DNA of 64,000 nt from Alphaproteobacteria bacterium HGW-Alphaproteobacteria-7. Lineage in GTDB: Bacteria > Pseudomonadota > Alphaproteobacteria > Sphingomonadales > Sphingomonadaceae. Under the pieces are notes generated by a model. It was not told the DNA's origin and ran no database searches. It saw only the letters and a program-made list of their open reading frames with translations. The stretch is taken from positions 1 to 64,000 of the forward strand of contig PHEB01000006.1 of NCBI GenBank assembly GCA_002842735.1. The letters run 5' to 3'. The position numbers and the translations under genes are program-made. Below are positions 18,408-28,988 of the stretch, piece after piece (within the stretch, counting starts at the first letter, position 1; each line of letters begins with the position of its first letter).

Positions 18408-20254
18408 TGGCTACGACAGCAGCAGCAAGCGAAACCGGCTCGGCTTCGTACCTGAGGGGCGCTTATAAGATCATCGACCACACCTATGATGTGGTGGTGG
18501 TGGGCGCGGGCGGTTCTGGCCTACGCGCGACGATGGGCGCGGCGGAAGCGGGACTCAAGACCGCAAATATCACCAAGGTGTTCCCCACCCGCTCGCACAC
18601 AGTCGCGGCGCAGGGCGGGATCGCGGCATCGCTGGGTAATAATTCGCCCGATCACTGGACCTGGCACATGTATGACACGGTCAAAGGGTCAGACTGGCTG
18701 GGCGATCAGGACGCGATCGAATATCTGGTGCGCGAAGCGCCCAATGCGGTGTACGAGCTGGAACATGCCGGGATGCCGTTTACCCGCACCGAAGAAGGCA
18801 AGATTTACCAACGCCCGTTTGGCGGGATGATGCAGAACATGGGTGAAGGCCCGCCCGCGCAGCGCACCTGCGCCGCCGCCGACCGCACCGGGCACGCCAT
18901 GCTGCACACGCTCTATCAGCAGAGCCTCAAGCACGATGCCGATTTCTTCATCGAATATTTCGCGCTCGATCTGATCATGGAAAATGGCGCGTGCCGCGGG
19001 GTGATCGCGCAATGTCTTGATGATGGCACGATCCACCGTTTCCGCAGCCATGCCGTGGTGCTGGCGACGGGCGGCTATGGCCGCGCCTATTTCACCTGCA
19101 CCGGCGCGCATACCTGCACCGGCGACGGCGGCGGGATGGTGGCGCGTGCAGGCCTGCCGTTGCAGGACATGGAATTCGTGCAGTTCCACCCCACCGGGGT
19201 CTATGGCGCGGGCATGCTGATAACCGAAGGTGCGCGCGGCGAAGGCGGCTACCTTACCAACTCCGAAGGCGAGCGGTTCATGGAACGCTATGCCCCTTCG
19301 GCCAAGGATCTTGCCAGTCGCGATGTGGTTTCGCGCGCGATGACGGTGGAAATGCTTGAAGGGCGCGGGGTTGGTGCCAATGGCGACCATATCCATCTGC
19401 ACCTTGATCACATTGATCCCAAAGTGCTGGCCGAACGGCTGCCGGGGATTACCGAAACCGGCAAGATTTTTGCGGGCGTCGATCTGACCCGTGAACCGCT
19501 GCCGGTCAGCCCCACGGTGCATTACAACATGGGCGGGATCCCCACCAATTATCATGGCGAGGTGATTAACCCCACTCCGGGTAATCCCGATGCGACGGTG
19601 CCCGGCCTGTTTGCGGTGGGCGAGGCGGCCTGTGTGTCGGTGCACGGTGCCAACCGGCTGGGTTCGAATTCGCTGATCGATCTGGTGGTGTTTGGCCGGG
19701 CCACCGGCCATCGGCTGAAAGAAACGGTCAAGGCCGGGGTTGCGCATGCCGAACTGGCAAAAGATTCGGCTGATTTCGCGCTCACCCGGCTCGATCACTT
19801 CCGTCACGCCAAGGGCGGATCACCCACGGCCCAGGTGCGGGTGGAAATGCAGCAGGCGATGCAGGCGCATTGTGCCGTATTCCGTAAGCAGGACATACTC
19901 GAACAGGGCGTGGAAAAGCTTGCTGCGGCCTATCGGCGGATGGAGGATATCAGCATTACGGATCGCTCGCTGATCTGGAACAGTGACCTGATCGAAACGC
20001 TTGAGCTTGATAACCTGATGGCGCAGGCCACGGTGACGATCAATGGCGCGATGGCGCGCAAGGAAAGCCGCGGTGCCCATGCGCGTGACGACTTCCCCGA
20101 TCGCAACGACGCCGAATGGATGAAGCACACCGTGGCGTGGTTTGATGGCTGGGGCGGTTCGGGCGGACAGGTGCGGATCGATTACCGCCCGGTGCACGAA
20201 TACACGCTGACCGATGATATCGCCTATATCGAGCCTAAGGCGCGGGTGTATTGA
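18407..20254 (+). CDS. sdhA: Succinate dehydrogenase flavoprotein subunit SdhA
   Basis: SdhA oxidises succinate to fumarate with covalently bound FAD. The 615-aa protein has the dinucleotide motif [13 protein letters not shown] near residue 28. The FAD-attachment histidine lies in [12 protein letters not shown], and the active-site region is [21 protein letters not shown]. The C-terminus is typical (WFDGW...[11 protein letters not shown]). ATG at 18407 overlaps the sdhD stop. Unusually, the iron-sulfur subunit gene sdhB does not follow; the next genes are on the other strand. The flavinylation factor sdhE is at 3715. Confidence 0.97.
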   Translation: MATTAAASETGSASYLRGAYKIIDHTYDVVVVGAGGSGLRATMGAAEAGLKTANITKVFPTRSHTVAAQGGIAASLGNNSPDHWTWHMYDTVKGSDWLGDQDAIEYLVREAPNAVYELEHAGMPFTRTEEGKIYQRPFGGMMQNMGEGPPAQRTCAAADRTGHAMLHTLYQQSLKHDADFFIEYFALDLIMENGACRGVIAQCLDDGTIHRFRSHAVVLATGGYGRAYFTCTGAHTCTGDGGGMVARAGLPLQDMEFVQFHPTGVYGAGMLITEGARGEGGYLTNSEGERFMERYAPSAKDLASRDVVSRAMTVEMLEGRGVGANGDHIHLHLDHIDPKVLAERLPGITETGKIFAGVDLTREPLPVSPTVHYNMGGIPTNYHGEVINPTPGNPDATVPGLFAVGEAACVSVHGANRLGSNSLIDLVVFGRATGHRLKETVKAGVAHAELAKDSADFALTRLDHFRHAKGGSPTAQVRVEMQQAMQAHCAVFRKQDILEQGVEKLAAAYRRMEDISITDRSLIWNSDLIETLELDNLMAQATVTINGAMARKESRGAHARDDFPDRNDAEWMKHTVAWFDGWGGSGGQVRIDYRPVHEYTLTDDIAYIEPKARVY

Positions 20255-20287
20255 TCGGGCTTATCGGCTGCCAACAACATTGACAGA

Positions 20288-20316
20288 AGGCCTGGCTCCG
20301 TAGGGGGGCCGGGCCT
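20288..20316. terminator. Hairpin between convergent sdhA and a secreted-protein gene
   Basis: AGGCCTGGCTCC (20288-20299) can pair with GGGGGCCGGGCCT (ending 20316), allowing wobble pairs. It lies 34 bases after the sdhA stop and touches the stop of the opposing gene. There is no good T-tract, so its role in termination is uncertain. Confidence 0.4.
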
Positions 20317-20827
20317 ATTCTCCTGCGCCGGTTTCAGGCTTCGGCCGCGCCGGATAGTCGCAGCCGCGCCCCAGACCCCAGCCTTTTAGGAATGCGCGCC
20401 GCACCATGCCCGCCGTATAGGCGGCGCGCAGCCCGCGCTCGGCGTCAGCGGCGCCGGTTACTTCGCGCACGACGCCGCGAAACGGGATGATCGATCCGAC
20501 CACGCTTTGACCGATGCGCCCTTTGTTGAGGCCGCCTTTGCCATCATCCACGGCAATGTCATAATCCGCGCCGAGCACTTGATCCAAGGCGGCGATTTCG
20601 TGGACCATGAGATCGCATCGATCCAGTCCTGCGGTGGCGTAGGGATCGCGTTCGGCAACGCGCAACACTTCGGGAATGTCGCGCGATGCGATGTTGAAAT
20701 CGCGCAAGGGTGTTTTGGCAACTTCGGTGGTGTCGGGGTCGGGCACCACCTGCGCCGCCGCCGGGGTAGCCATCAGCGCAGTCCCGGCCAGCAGCGCGAA
20801 TGGCTTAACCCGCTTCGAAGAACACAT
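20315..20827 (-). CDS. Secreted protein of unknown function
   Basis: The 170-aa product starts MCSSKRVKPFALLAG and has a signal peptide cleaved after AAA near residue 26. The mature protein has two cysteines (LDRCDLM and GRGCDYP), which may form a disulfide. The segment VDDGKGGLNKGRIGQSVVGSIIPFRGVVREVTG could be a short glycine-zipper-like turn. I do not recognise a family. Four earlier in-frame ATGs exist up to 20842; 20827 is chosen because it still gives a full signal peptide with less overlap on the upstream metallopeptidase gene. Confidence 0.72.
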   Translation of the reverse strand: MCSSKRVKPFALLAGTALMATPAAAQVVPDPDTTEVAKTPLRDFNIASRDIPEVLRVAERDPYATAGLDRCDLMVHEIAALDQVLGADYDIAVDDGKGGLNKGRIGQSVVGSIIPFRGVVREVTGAADAERGLRAAYTAGMVRRAFLKGWGLGRGCDYPARPKPETGAGE

Positions 20828-21689
20828 CGCAGGCATCATCATTGCGACTTTCCAATCCTAGTTTGAGCGCTTGCATCCGCTGGCGGCTGGTGCCGTGCGT
20901 GAAGCTTTCAGGGTTTATGCGCTGCCCCGCATTGCGCATCAAGGTATCATCGCCGATCGCGCTGGCGGCTTTCAACCCTTCTTCCAGATCGCCCGGTTCG
21001 ATCAGGTTGCGATTGCGGCCCGCCCACATTCCGGCATAGCAATCGGCCTGCAATTCCATCGCCACCTGCAATTGATTGGCCTGCGACGGGTTGCGTTGCT
21101 GCGCGGATCGCACCTGCGGGGAAAGCCCGGTGATGGTCTGGATGTGGTGGCCATATTCATGCGCGATCACATAAAGCCGCGCAAAATCGCCCCCGGTGCC
21201 AGCCATCTGCGCGAGCTGATCGTAAAAGCTGGTGTCGATATAGATGCCCTTGTCCGCCGGGCAGTAGAACGGCCCTGCGGCAGAGGTGGCGCTGCCGCAG
21301 CCATCGGTTGCCACCCGGCCATCGCGGTAAAGATCGAGGAACGGTTGTTCGAACGGGATTCCGGCGCGGTCAAACGCCGCTTCCCATGTGGTGTTGAGGC
21401 TGGTGAGAGCGTTGCAGGCTTCGGTGGCATAGGCGCTGGTGGCGCAGACTTCGGCTTCGGTCAGATCGTCGCTGCCGCCGCTGCCGCTTTGCGCCGGGCG
21501 GGCCTGCTGCTGCACGCCTTCAACCAGGCCGATGGTGTCCATCGGATCAAGCCCGAATACCACCGCGCCGATCAGCGCAATCGCCAATGTGCCGCAGCCG
21601 ATCCCGCCCGCACGCCGCGCGCCGCCACCGCCGCCCGCGCTGCTGGATCGAACATTGATCCGTGAAGTATCAAAAGGGCCCAACCGCAT
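20805..21689 (-). CDS. YpfJ-family neutral zinc metallopeptidase
   Basis: The 294-aa protein has a short cytoplasmic N-terminus (MRLGPFDTSRINVRSS), a Gly/Ala-rich single transmembrane segment and a periplasmic putative zinc peptidase domain. The motif HEYGHH (in YVIAHEYGHHIQ) and the downstream glutamate in LQADCYAGMW match the family. The start at 21689 is preferred over the longer ORF start at 21755 because GGGGGAGG lies eight bases upstream and the resulting N-terminus fits the family. The substrate is unknown. It heads a two-gene unit with the secreted protein. Confidence 0.88.
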   Translation of the reverse strand: MRLGPFDTSRINVRSSSAGGGGGARRAGGIGCGTLAIALIGAVVFGLDPMDTIGLVEGVQQQARPAQSGSGGSDDLTEAEVCATSAYATEACNALTSLNTTWEAAFDRAGIPFEQPFLDLYRDGRVATDGCGSATSAAGPFYCPADKGIYIDTSFYDQLAQMAGTGGDFARLYVIAHEYGHHIQTITGLSPQVRSAQQRNPSQANQLQVAMELQADCYAGMWAGRNRNLIEPGDLEEGLKAASAIGDDTLMRNAGQRINPESFTHGTSRQRMQALKLGLESRNDDACDVFFEAG

Positions 21690-21796
21690 CCAGAATCCTC
21701 CCCCATCGCGCGCCGCTTTAAGCAATTTGCTGGACAGCCGCTTTTCGGGCGGCAAAAGCGAACGTGAATAGCCCGAACGTGCAGGAGATGCGGCGA

Positions 21797-22549
21797 ATGC
21801 TCAAGGAAAAGCGTGCACTGGTTACCGGCTCAACCTCTGGCATCGGTCTGGCGATTGCCCGTGCGTTGGCGGCGGAAGGGGCCGAAGTGATCCTCAACGG
21901 GCTGGGCGATGCGGATGAAATCGCGCGCCTGTGCGAAGAACTGGGCGCGACCTATAATGGCGCAAACCTGCTTGATCCGGCGGCTATCGCGCAGATGATG
22001 GCAGATATCGGCCCGGTTGATATCCTCGTCAACAATGCCGGGATGCAGCACGTCGCCCCGGTTGAAGATTTCCCGCCGGAAAAGTGGGATGCGATACTGG
22101 CGCTGAACCTTTCGGCGGCGTTTCATACCACGCGGCTTGCCGTGCCGGGGATGAAGGCCAAAGGCTGGGGCCGGATCATCGCCACCGCCAGCGCGCATTC
22201 GCTCACCGCTTCGCCGTTCAAAAGCGCTTATGTCGCGGCGAAACACGCGATGGCTGGCTTTACCAAAAGCATCGCACTGGAACTTGCCACGCACGGCATC
22301 ACCGCCAATTGCATCAGCCCCGGCTATGTCTGGACGCCGCTGGTCGAAGGCCAGATCCCCGACACAATGGCCGCACGCGGGTTGACGCGCGATCAGGTTA
22401 TCAATGATGTCTTGCTGGCAAAGCAGCCCACCAAAAGCTTCGTCCAGCCCGAAGATGTCGCCGCGCTGGCGCTGTTCCTGTGCGGCGATGCCGCGCGCAA
22501 CATCACCGGTGCCAATTACAGCATCGACGGGGGGTGGACCGCCGGATGA
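21797..22549 (+). CDS. bdhA: 3-hydroxybutyrate dehydrogenase (SDR)
   Basis: The 250-aa SDR has the nucleotide motif TGSTSGIG near the N-terminus, a DILVNNAG motif and catalytic Ser/Tyr/Lys in SAHSLTASPFKSAYVAAKHAM. The C-terminus contains the 3-hydroxybutyrate dehydrogenase pattern GYVWTPLVEGQI...KQPTKSFVQPEDVAALALFLCGDAA. It should interconvert (R)-3-hydroxybutyrate and acetoacetate with NAD, in ketone-body or polyhydroxybutyrate use. The start at 21797 is chosen because AGGAG lies about 11 bases upstream; an ATG nine bases earlier abuts that site and is unlikely. The stop overlaps the next gene's ATG (ATGA). Confidence 0.9.
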   Translation: MLKEKRALVTGSTSGIGLAIARALAAEGAEVILNGLGDADEIARLCEELGATYNGANLLDPAAIAQMMADIGPVDILVNNAGMQHVAPVEDFPPEKWDAILALNLSAAFHTTRLAVPGMKAKGWGRIIATASAHSLTASPFKSAYVAAKHAMAGFTKSIALELATHGITANCISPGYVWTPLVEGQIPDTMAARGLTRDQVINDVLLAKQPTKSFVQPEDVAALALFLCGDAARNITGANYSIDGGWTAG

Positions 22550-24051
22550 TTGGCGCGCCCGCCCGGCTTTTTCTGGCGGTTCTGGTCAGCCTGACGCTGA
22601 CCGCCTGCGCGCGTGCGCCGATTACCAGTGCTCCGCTGGCCGAACGCGCCGCAATCGAACAGCGGTTGATGGCGGATATCGCCGTGCTGGCGAGCGACGA
22701 TTTCGGCGGGCGCAAACCGGGCACACCGGGTGAGGACAAGACGCTCAGCTATCTTGAACGACGCATGGGCGAGGTGGGGCTGGTATCGGGCACCAATGAT
22801 CCGGGTTCGTACTGGCGGATGCCGGTCGATCTGGTGTCCACCCGCCCGCTGACCGGCAGCCTGACCCTGACACAGGGGCGCAGCAGCGTAACCGTGCCGG
22901 AAACGGACGCCGCCGTGTTCACGCCGCGCCGCCGCGCGCTTGCCGCCAGCGGGCCGGGCACGGGGGTGCCGGTGGTGTTTGTCGGTTACGGCGATGGATC
23001 AGTGCTGGGCGATGCGATGGCGGGCGCGGTGGCGGTGATGCTCGCCGATCCGGGCCGCGATGCCGCACGGCGCGCGGCCTTGTTCGCGCAGCGGGCGACC
23101 GCAGTCGTCACCGTGCTGCCCGATGCCGGTGCGCTCACCCGCGTGCGCATGGCCGGAACGCGCGAAAGGCTGCAACTCGCCAGCGAGGATCAGGACACAT
23201 TGTCGGCCTATGTCACCGATGCTGCGCTGGCAGAGGCGGTGGGGGCACATCGCTGGGAGAGCTACAAGGCGGATGCGCAAGCGCCGGATTTCGCCCCGCT
23301 GGAAATCAATCTGGCGATCACGTTGCAGGCAAGTGCAGAGCGCCGCGAATTCACCTCCAGCAATCTGGTGGGCAGGGTACCGGGTAGCGTGCCGGGGGCG
23401 GGCGCGATCCTGCTGTTGGCGCATTGGGATCATCTGGGCGAATGCCGTCCACCCGAAGAGATCGACCATATCTGCAATGGCGCAGCGGATAATGCCAGCG
23501 GGCTTGCCGCAATGCTCGAACTGTCGCGGCGGTTGAAGGCTGGCGGGCCGCTGGGCCGCGATATTTATGTGCTGGCGACCACCGCCGAAGAAGGCGGCCT
23601 GCTGGGCGCGCGGGCATTCGCCAAGGCCGCGCCGTTGCCGCTCGGCTCTATCATCGCCGCGTTCAATTTCGACATGGTAGCCATCGCACCAGAAGCCAGC
23701 CCGGTGGGCTTTATCGGGCGCGGGCAGACGCCGCTGGATCAGGTGATCCTCGATTATCTCGCGCGCAGTGGGCGCGAACTTGGCGAACAGGACTTGGCTG
23801 ACAGCTTTATTCAGCGCCACGATGGCTGGGCGTTGCAGCAAAACGGCGTGCCGGCGGTGCTGCTGTCGAGCAGTTATGGCAGCCGTGCGATCCTGCGCCC
23901 GTTCCTTGACAGCCGATACCATCGCCCGTCGGATGATACGGCACAAATCGAGCTGGGCGGGGCGATTGATGACCTGTTGCTGCACGAAGGATTGATTCGC
24001 CTGTTGGCCGACCCGGCGCGCTATCAGCCCGTGGCAGATGACCAGCCCTAG
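22546..24051 (+). CDS. M28-family metallopeptidase lipoprotein
   Basis: The 501-aa protein starts with a lipoprotein signal (LVSLTLTACARA). The M28 zinc-site elements are visible: LLLAHWDHLGE, NGAADNASGLAAMLEL (bridging Asp), TTAEEGGLLGA (catalytic Glu-Glu), FNFDMV and the last His in SRYHRPSDD. A PA-like insertion sits between the N-terminus and the catalytic part. It is probably a periplasmic or surface aminopeptidase. The ATG at 22546 overlaps the bdhA stop by four bases. Confidence 0.9.
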   Translation: MIGAPARLFLAVLVSLTLTACARAPITSAPLAERAAIEQRLMADIAVLASDDFGGRKPGTPGEDKTLSYLERRMGEVGLVSGTNDPGSYWRMPVDLVSTRPLTGSLTLTQGRSSVTVPETDAAVFTPRRRALAASGPGTGVPVVFVGYGDGSVLGDAMAGAVAVMLADPGRDAARRAALFAQRATAVVTVLPDAGALTRVRMAGTRERLQLASEDQDTLSAYVTDAALAEAVGAHRWESYKADAQAPDFAPLEINLAITLQASAERREFTSSNLVGRVPGSVPGAGAILLLAHWDHLGECRPPEEIDHICNGAADNASGLAAMLELSRRLKAGGPLGRDIYVLATTAEEGGLLGARAFAKAAPLPLGSIIAAFNFDMVAIAPEASPVGFIGRGQTPLDQVILDYLARSGRELGEQDLADSFIQRHDGWALQQNGVPAVLLSSSYGSRAILRPFLDSRYHRPSDDTAQIELGGAIDDLLLHEGLIRLLADPARYQPVADDQP

Positions 24052-24119
24052 CCTATTGCGCCAAGCGCGGTTACATGGGCCGCCACGATTCCCCCTCTCC
24101 CGGTGATTGCAGCGATTGA

Positions 24120-25589
<1,470 letters not shown>

Positions 25590-25609
25590 TCTTTCGCAGC
25601 CATGCGGCG

Positions 25610-25682
25610 ATTCCCCGCGCAGGCGGGGACCTTTGTCGGCTGAGTGCGATATTGCGAGAGATCCCCGCCTGCGCGGGGATTC
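25610..25682. repeat. Inverted repeat of CCCCGCGCAGGCGGGG units
   Basis: TTCCCCGCGCAGGCGGGGAC (25611-25630) and ATCCCCGCCTGCGCGGGGAT (25661-25680) are inverted copies separated by 30 bases. They lie between guaB and rsmB, and the right copy ends 11 bases before the rsmB ATG. This type of hairpin repeat is common in sphingomonad genomes. Confidence 0.85.
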
Positions 25683-25691
25683 ACATCCGTT

Positions 25692-26870
25692 ATGACCCCC
25701 GCCGCAAGGGTGCAGGCAGCCATCGATCTGCTCGATACGGTTATCACCGCTGCGCGCGGCAAGGGCGCGCCGGCTGACCGCATTATCGCCGAATATTTCC
25801 GCACCCGCCGCTATGCCGGCTCGAAAGACCGGCGCGCGGTGCGTGATCTGGTGTATCAGGCGATCCGCCTGTGCGGCCCGGTGCCCGAAAACGGGCGCGC
25901 GGCGATGCTGGCGGTCGCGGGGCAGGACGCTGCGATTGCGGCGCTGTTCGATGGATCGCCCCACGGCCCCGCGCCCAAAGCCGAGGGCGAGCTGGTGGCC
26001 AAAACTGGCCTCGCGCCCAAATGGTTGGTGGCGGCGCTGCGTGCTTCGGGACTGGGCGGGCCAGAGATTGCCGCGCTGCTCGACCGTGCACCGCTTGATA
26101 TACGGGTCAACGCGCTCAAGGCTGATCGCGCCACGATCGCATTGCCCGAAGCAGGCGAGCCACTCGCCGCCGCGCAGGCGCTGCGGTTCCCGTCGGGCAC
26201 GCAGGTCGAACAGTGGGATGCCTATTCCGCAGGGCTGATCGAGGTGCAGGATCACGGCAGTCAGCTGATCATCGATGCGCTTCCCGTGCAGCACGGCGAC
26301 ACCATCATCGATCTGTGCGCAGGCGGCGGCGGCAAAACGCTGGCGCTGGCAGCGCGGTTGGGCAATGCGGCGAGCATTATTGCCGCCGATACCGACAAGC
26401 GGCGGCTGGGCAACCTTGCCCCGCGTGCGGAGCGGGCGGGTGCGGCAATCGATCACATCGTACTGCTCGATCCCACCCGCGAAATGCGCGCGCTGGGCGA
26501 TTGGGCGGGCAAGGCCGATCACGTGCTGGTAGACGCCCCGTGTTCGGGCAGCGGAACGTGGCGGCGCAGCCCCGAAGGGCGCTGGCGGCTCGATCAGACG
26601 GAACTGAAACGGCTCAATGCCTTGCAGGATCATGTGCTGGATGTCGGCTCCTATCTGGTGCGTCCCGGCGGTTCGCTGGTGTTCGTCACCTGCTCGGTGC
26701 TCGATGCCGAGGGGGTAGACCGGATCGCTGCGTTTCTGGCGCGTCATCCCGGTTGGCAGGCCGAACCATTGCCGCTGCCATTGGGCCGCGCGCACGGGGC
26801 AGGCCACCGGCTCGATCCGCTCCATGATGGTACGGATGGATTTTTCATCGCCTGCTTGCGTTCACCGTGA
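25692..26870 (+). CDS. rsmB: 16S rRNA m5C methyltransferase, RsmB/NOP family
   Basis: The 392-aa protein has an N-terminal NusB-like RNA-binding part and a C-terminal Fmu/RsmB methyltransferase domain. Motif I is IDLCAGGGGKTLALAA, motif IV with the first cysteine is VDAPCSGSGTWRR, and motif VI with the catalytic cysteine is VTCSVLDAEG. ATG at 25692 begins MTPAARVQAAIDLL, as expected; an ORF start 48 bases upstream would translate the repeat DNA. The exact cytosine (position 967 in RsmB) is inferred. Confidence 0.9.
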   Translation: MTPAARVQAAIDLLDTVITAARGKGAPADRIIAEYFRTRRYAGSKDRRAVRDLVYQAIRLCGPVPENGRAAMLAVAGQDAAIAALFDGSPHGPAPKAEGELVAKTGLAPKWLVAALRASGLGGPEIAALLDRAPLDIRVNALKADRATIALPEAGEPLAAAQALRFPSGTQVEQWDAYSAGLIEVQDHGSQLIIDALPVQHGDTIIDLCAGGGGKTLALAARLGNAASIIAADTDKRRLGNLAPRAERAGAAIDHIVLLDPTREMRALGDWAGKADHVLVDAPCSGSGTWRRSPEGRWRLDQTELKRLNALQDHVLDVGSYLVRPGGSLVFVTCSVLDAEGVDRIAAFLARHPGWQAEPLPLPLGRAHGAGHRLDPLHDGTDGFFIACLRSP

Positions 26871-26932
26871 TAGTCTCCAATGCTATGACCCAACCTTCCG
26901 GTTCCCGGTCCAAAGCATTGAAGGAGCTTTTG

Positions 26933-27433
26933 ATGCGTTTTGCGCCTGCTGCTGCCGCCCTTTCGCTGTGTCTGGCCATGACGGCGAGCGTGACTTTCGC
27001 TGGGTCAGGCACTCCCGATGCGCGCGCAGCGGCGCTGGTGGCGCAGGGGCAGGCGGCCTTGCAGGCGGGTGAAACGCAGGCCGCGATTGACGCGTTTGAG
27101 GCCGCGCTGGCGGTGGATCCGGGCTACACCCCGATCTTCATCGATCTGGCCGAAGCCGCGCGGCAAAGCGGGCTGCAGGGCAAGGCGATCCACTACTACC
27201 GCGAAGCGCTCGAACGCGATCCGGGTAATTTCGCGGCGATTTCAGGCGAAGGCGCGGCCTTGGTGGAAAAGGGCGCGCTCGAAAAGGCCAAGCGCAATCT
27301 TGCCACGCTGCAAAGCCTTTGCGGCAGTAATTGCCCCGAAACCGTGGCGCTGCAAGGCACCATCGCGCGCGGGGTTCCGGCAGCGCGGCTGGCAGCCGAT
27401 AGCGGGGCCGATGGCGCAGCGGTCAGCAACTAA
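26933..27433 (+). CDS. Secreted tetratricopeptide-repeat protein
   Basis: The 166-aa product has a signal peptide (MRFAPAAAALSLCLAMTASV, cleavage near TFA-GSG) and at least two TPR units: ALVAQGQAALQAGETQAAID and an AIHYYREALERDPGN-type repeat. Two cysteines (CGSNC) lie near the C-terminus. AAGGAG about eight bases before the ATG at 26933 supports this start over the longer ORF from 26867. It is probably a periplasmic scaffold for protein contacts; the partner is unknown. Confidence 0.82.
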   Translation: MRFAPAAAALSLCLAMTASVTFAGSGTPDARAAALVAQGQAALQAGETQAAIDAFEAALAVDPGYTPIFIDLAEAARQSGLQGKAIHYYREALERDPGNFAAISGEGAALVEKGALEKAKRNLATLQSLCGSNCPETVALQGTIARGVPAARLAADSGADGAAVSN

Positions 27434-27436
27434 CGA

Positions 27437-27916
27437 TCAGACAAGCGCGCGAAACTCCGCCACCAGCGCGGCGTAAACATTGCGTTTGAACGGGATGATC
27501 AGATCGGGCAGCGTTTCGATCTCGACCCAGCGATAGGCGTTGAATTCGGGCGAATCGTGCGCTTCCAGATCGATATCCGCATCGGTGCCGAGGAATCGGC
27601 CAAGGAACCAGTATTGTTCCTGCCCGCGATATTTGCCCTTCCACAGCTTGCCCAGCAATTCGGGCGGCAGGTCGTAGAATAACGGGCGTGAGGCCGGAGC
27701 GATCACTTCGACCAAGTGCGGCCCGATGCCAGTTTCCTCCACCAATTCGCGCAAGGCGGCATCGCGCGTGTCTTCGCCCGGATCGATCCCGCCTTGCGGC
27801 ATCTGCCAGAAACCGTGGGCCGATGCGTCGATGCGCTCGCCCACGAACACCAGCCCTTCGGCGTTGACCAGCATGAAGCCCGCGCAGGGGCGATAGGGCA
27901 GGCCTTCGTGGCTCAT
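27437..27916 (-). CDS. rppH: RNA pyrophosphohydrolase RppH (Nudix)
   Basis: RppH removes pyrophosphate from 5'-triphosphate mRNA and triggers decay. The 159-aa protein has the Nudix box GGIDPGEDTRDAALRELVEE plus TG, in the expected place (residues 41-63), preceded by YRPCAGFMLVN and followed by the EQYWFLGRFLG segment typical of RppH. Its ATG overlaps the stop of the esterase gene upstream by four bases. The end faces the TPR gene with only three bases between stops. Confidence 0.93.
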   Translation of the reverse strand: MSHEGLPYRPCAGFMLVNAEGLVFVGERIDASAHGFWQMPQGGIDPGEDTRDAALRELVEETGIGPHLVEVIAPASRPLFYDLPPELLGKLWKGKYRGQEQYWFLGRFLGTDADIDLEAHDSPEFNAYRWVEIETLPDLIIPFKRNVYAALVAEFRALV

Positions 27917-28878
27917 GCCGGATTCGCCAGCATGAACTGCATCGCGGCGATGATGCGTTCCAGATCGGCTTGGGTGCTCGGCACTGCGCCGCGCAGGTTG
28001 GTGAAGGAATGGGTTACCCCGCGCATTTCAAGGAACACCACATCGCGCCCCGCATCAACCAGCGCGCATGCATAGGCGCGGCCCGAATCGCGGATCGGAT
28101 CAAGGCTGGCGGTAGCGACGATGGTGGGCGGGGCGGCGCTGTGGTCGGACAGGATCGGGAAGCCGCGCGGGTCGCTGCGGTCGGCACCATAAGCGGCATC
28201 GAAAAAGCCCATCGTGTCGGACGTCAGTAGGAAGCCCTCGGAAAAAGCCGCCATGCTGGCCGATCCATTGGCATCGGCAACCAGCGGGAAGATCGGCACT
28301 TGCAGCACCACCGGCACGGCGGCGGGGTTCGCGCCCAGCATCTGGCTGACGACCACGGCGGCATTGCCCCCGGCACTGTCCCCGATGGTGATGATGCCGG
28401 AGGCTTGGCGGCCCAATTCGGCAGGACTGCCCGCCACCCAGCGCGCCGCCGCCGCGCAATCGAGGATCGCGGCGGGGAAGGGCGCTTCCGGCGCGAGCGC
28501 ATAATCCACCGCCACCAGCGGCAGATCGATCAGCGCCGCTATTTCGGTGCAGAGTGCGTGGTGCGTGTCCAAATCACCGATCACGAACCCGCCGCCGTGG
28601 AAGAACACCACCACCGGTGAGGCTTCGTCGCGGCTCTCGCGTGCATCGTAGAGCCGCAGCGGGATGGCGCCAGCGGGGCCGGGGCAGGAAAGATCGCGGA
28701 TCACTGCCAGATCGCGCGCCGGGCGGTCAGCGATATTGTGCATCGCCTGATAGGACGCGCGCGCCTCCTCCAGTGACAAATCGGCAAGCTTTGGCCCGTT
28801 CACTGCCGCCATCATGTCGAGGAAGCCCTTCATGTCGGGGCGGATGTATGGGCCAGAACTATTAGAGTGATCGGTCAT
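27913..28878 (-). CDS. Alpha/beta-hydrolase, hormone-sensitive-lipase family esterase
   Basis: The 321-aa protein has the HSL oxyanion motif HGGGFVIGD, the nucleophile motif GDSAGGN and a catalytic Asp/His pair in the C-terminal third (ASLDPIRDSG and GVTHSFTNLRG). It is likely a cytoplasmic esterase of short acyl chains; the physiological substrate is unknown. There is no signal peptide. It is translationally coupled to rppH (ATGA overlap), with no obvious functional link. Confidence 0.9.
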   Translation of the reverse strand: MTDHSNSSGPYIRPDMKGFLDMMAAVNGPKLADLSLEEARASYQAMHNIADRPARDLAVIRDLSCPGPAGAIPLRLYDARESRDEASPVVVFFHGGGFVIGDLDTHHALCTEIAALIDLPLVAVDYALAPEAPFPAAILDCAAAARWVAGSPAELGRQASGIITIGDSAGGNAAVVVSQMLGANPAAVPVVLQVPIFPLVADANGSASMAAFSEGFLLTSDTMGFFDAAYGADRSDPRGFPILSDHSAAPPTIVATASLDPIRDSGRAYACALVDAGRDVVFLEMRGVTHSFTNLRGAVPSTQADLERIIAAMQFMLANPA

Positions 28879-28988
28879 TGCGGTTCTCTCCTGGAATTGC
28901 TTTGGCGCTGCGATAGGCGAGGGCGCACCAGTTTTCCAAGCGCATTTGCAGTTCCCTTGCCGTCCGCGCGTCGCTAGCCAGCGAAGTC

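Noticed and set aside
25611-25680. CRISPR-like repeats between guaB and rsmB
   Set aside because: There are only two copies, in inverted orientation and each self-palindromic; they are dispersed hairpin repeats, not a CRISPR array.
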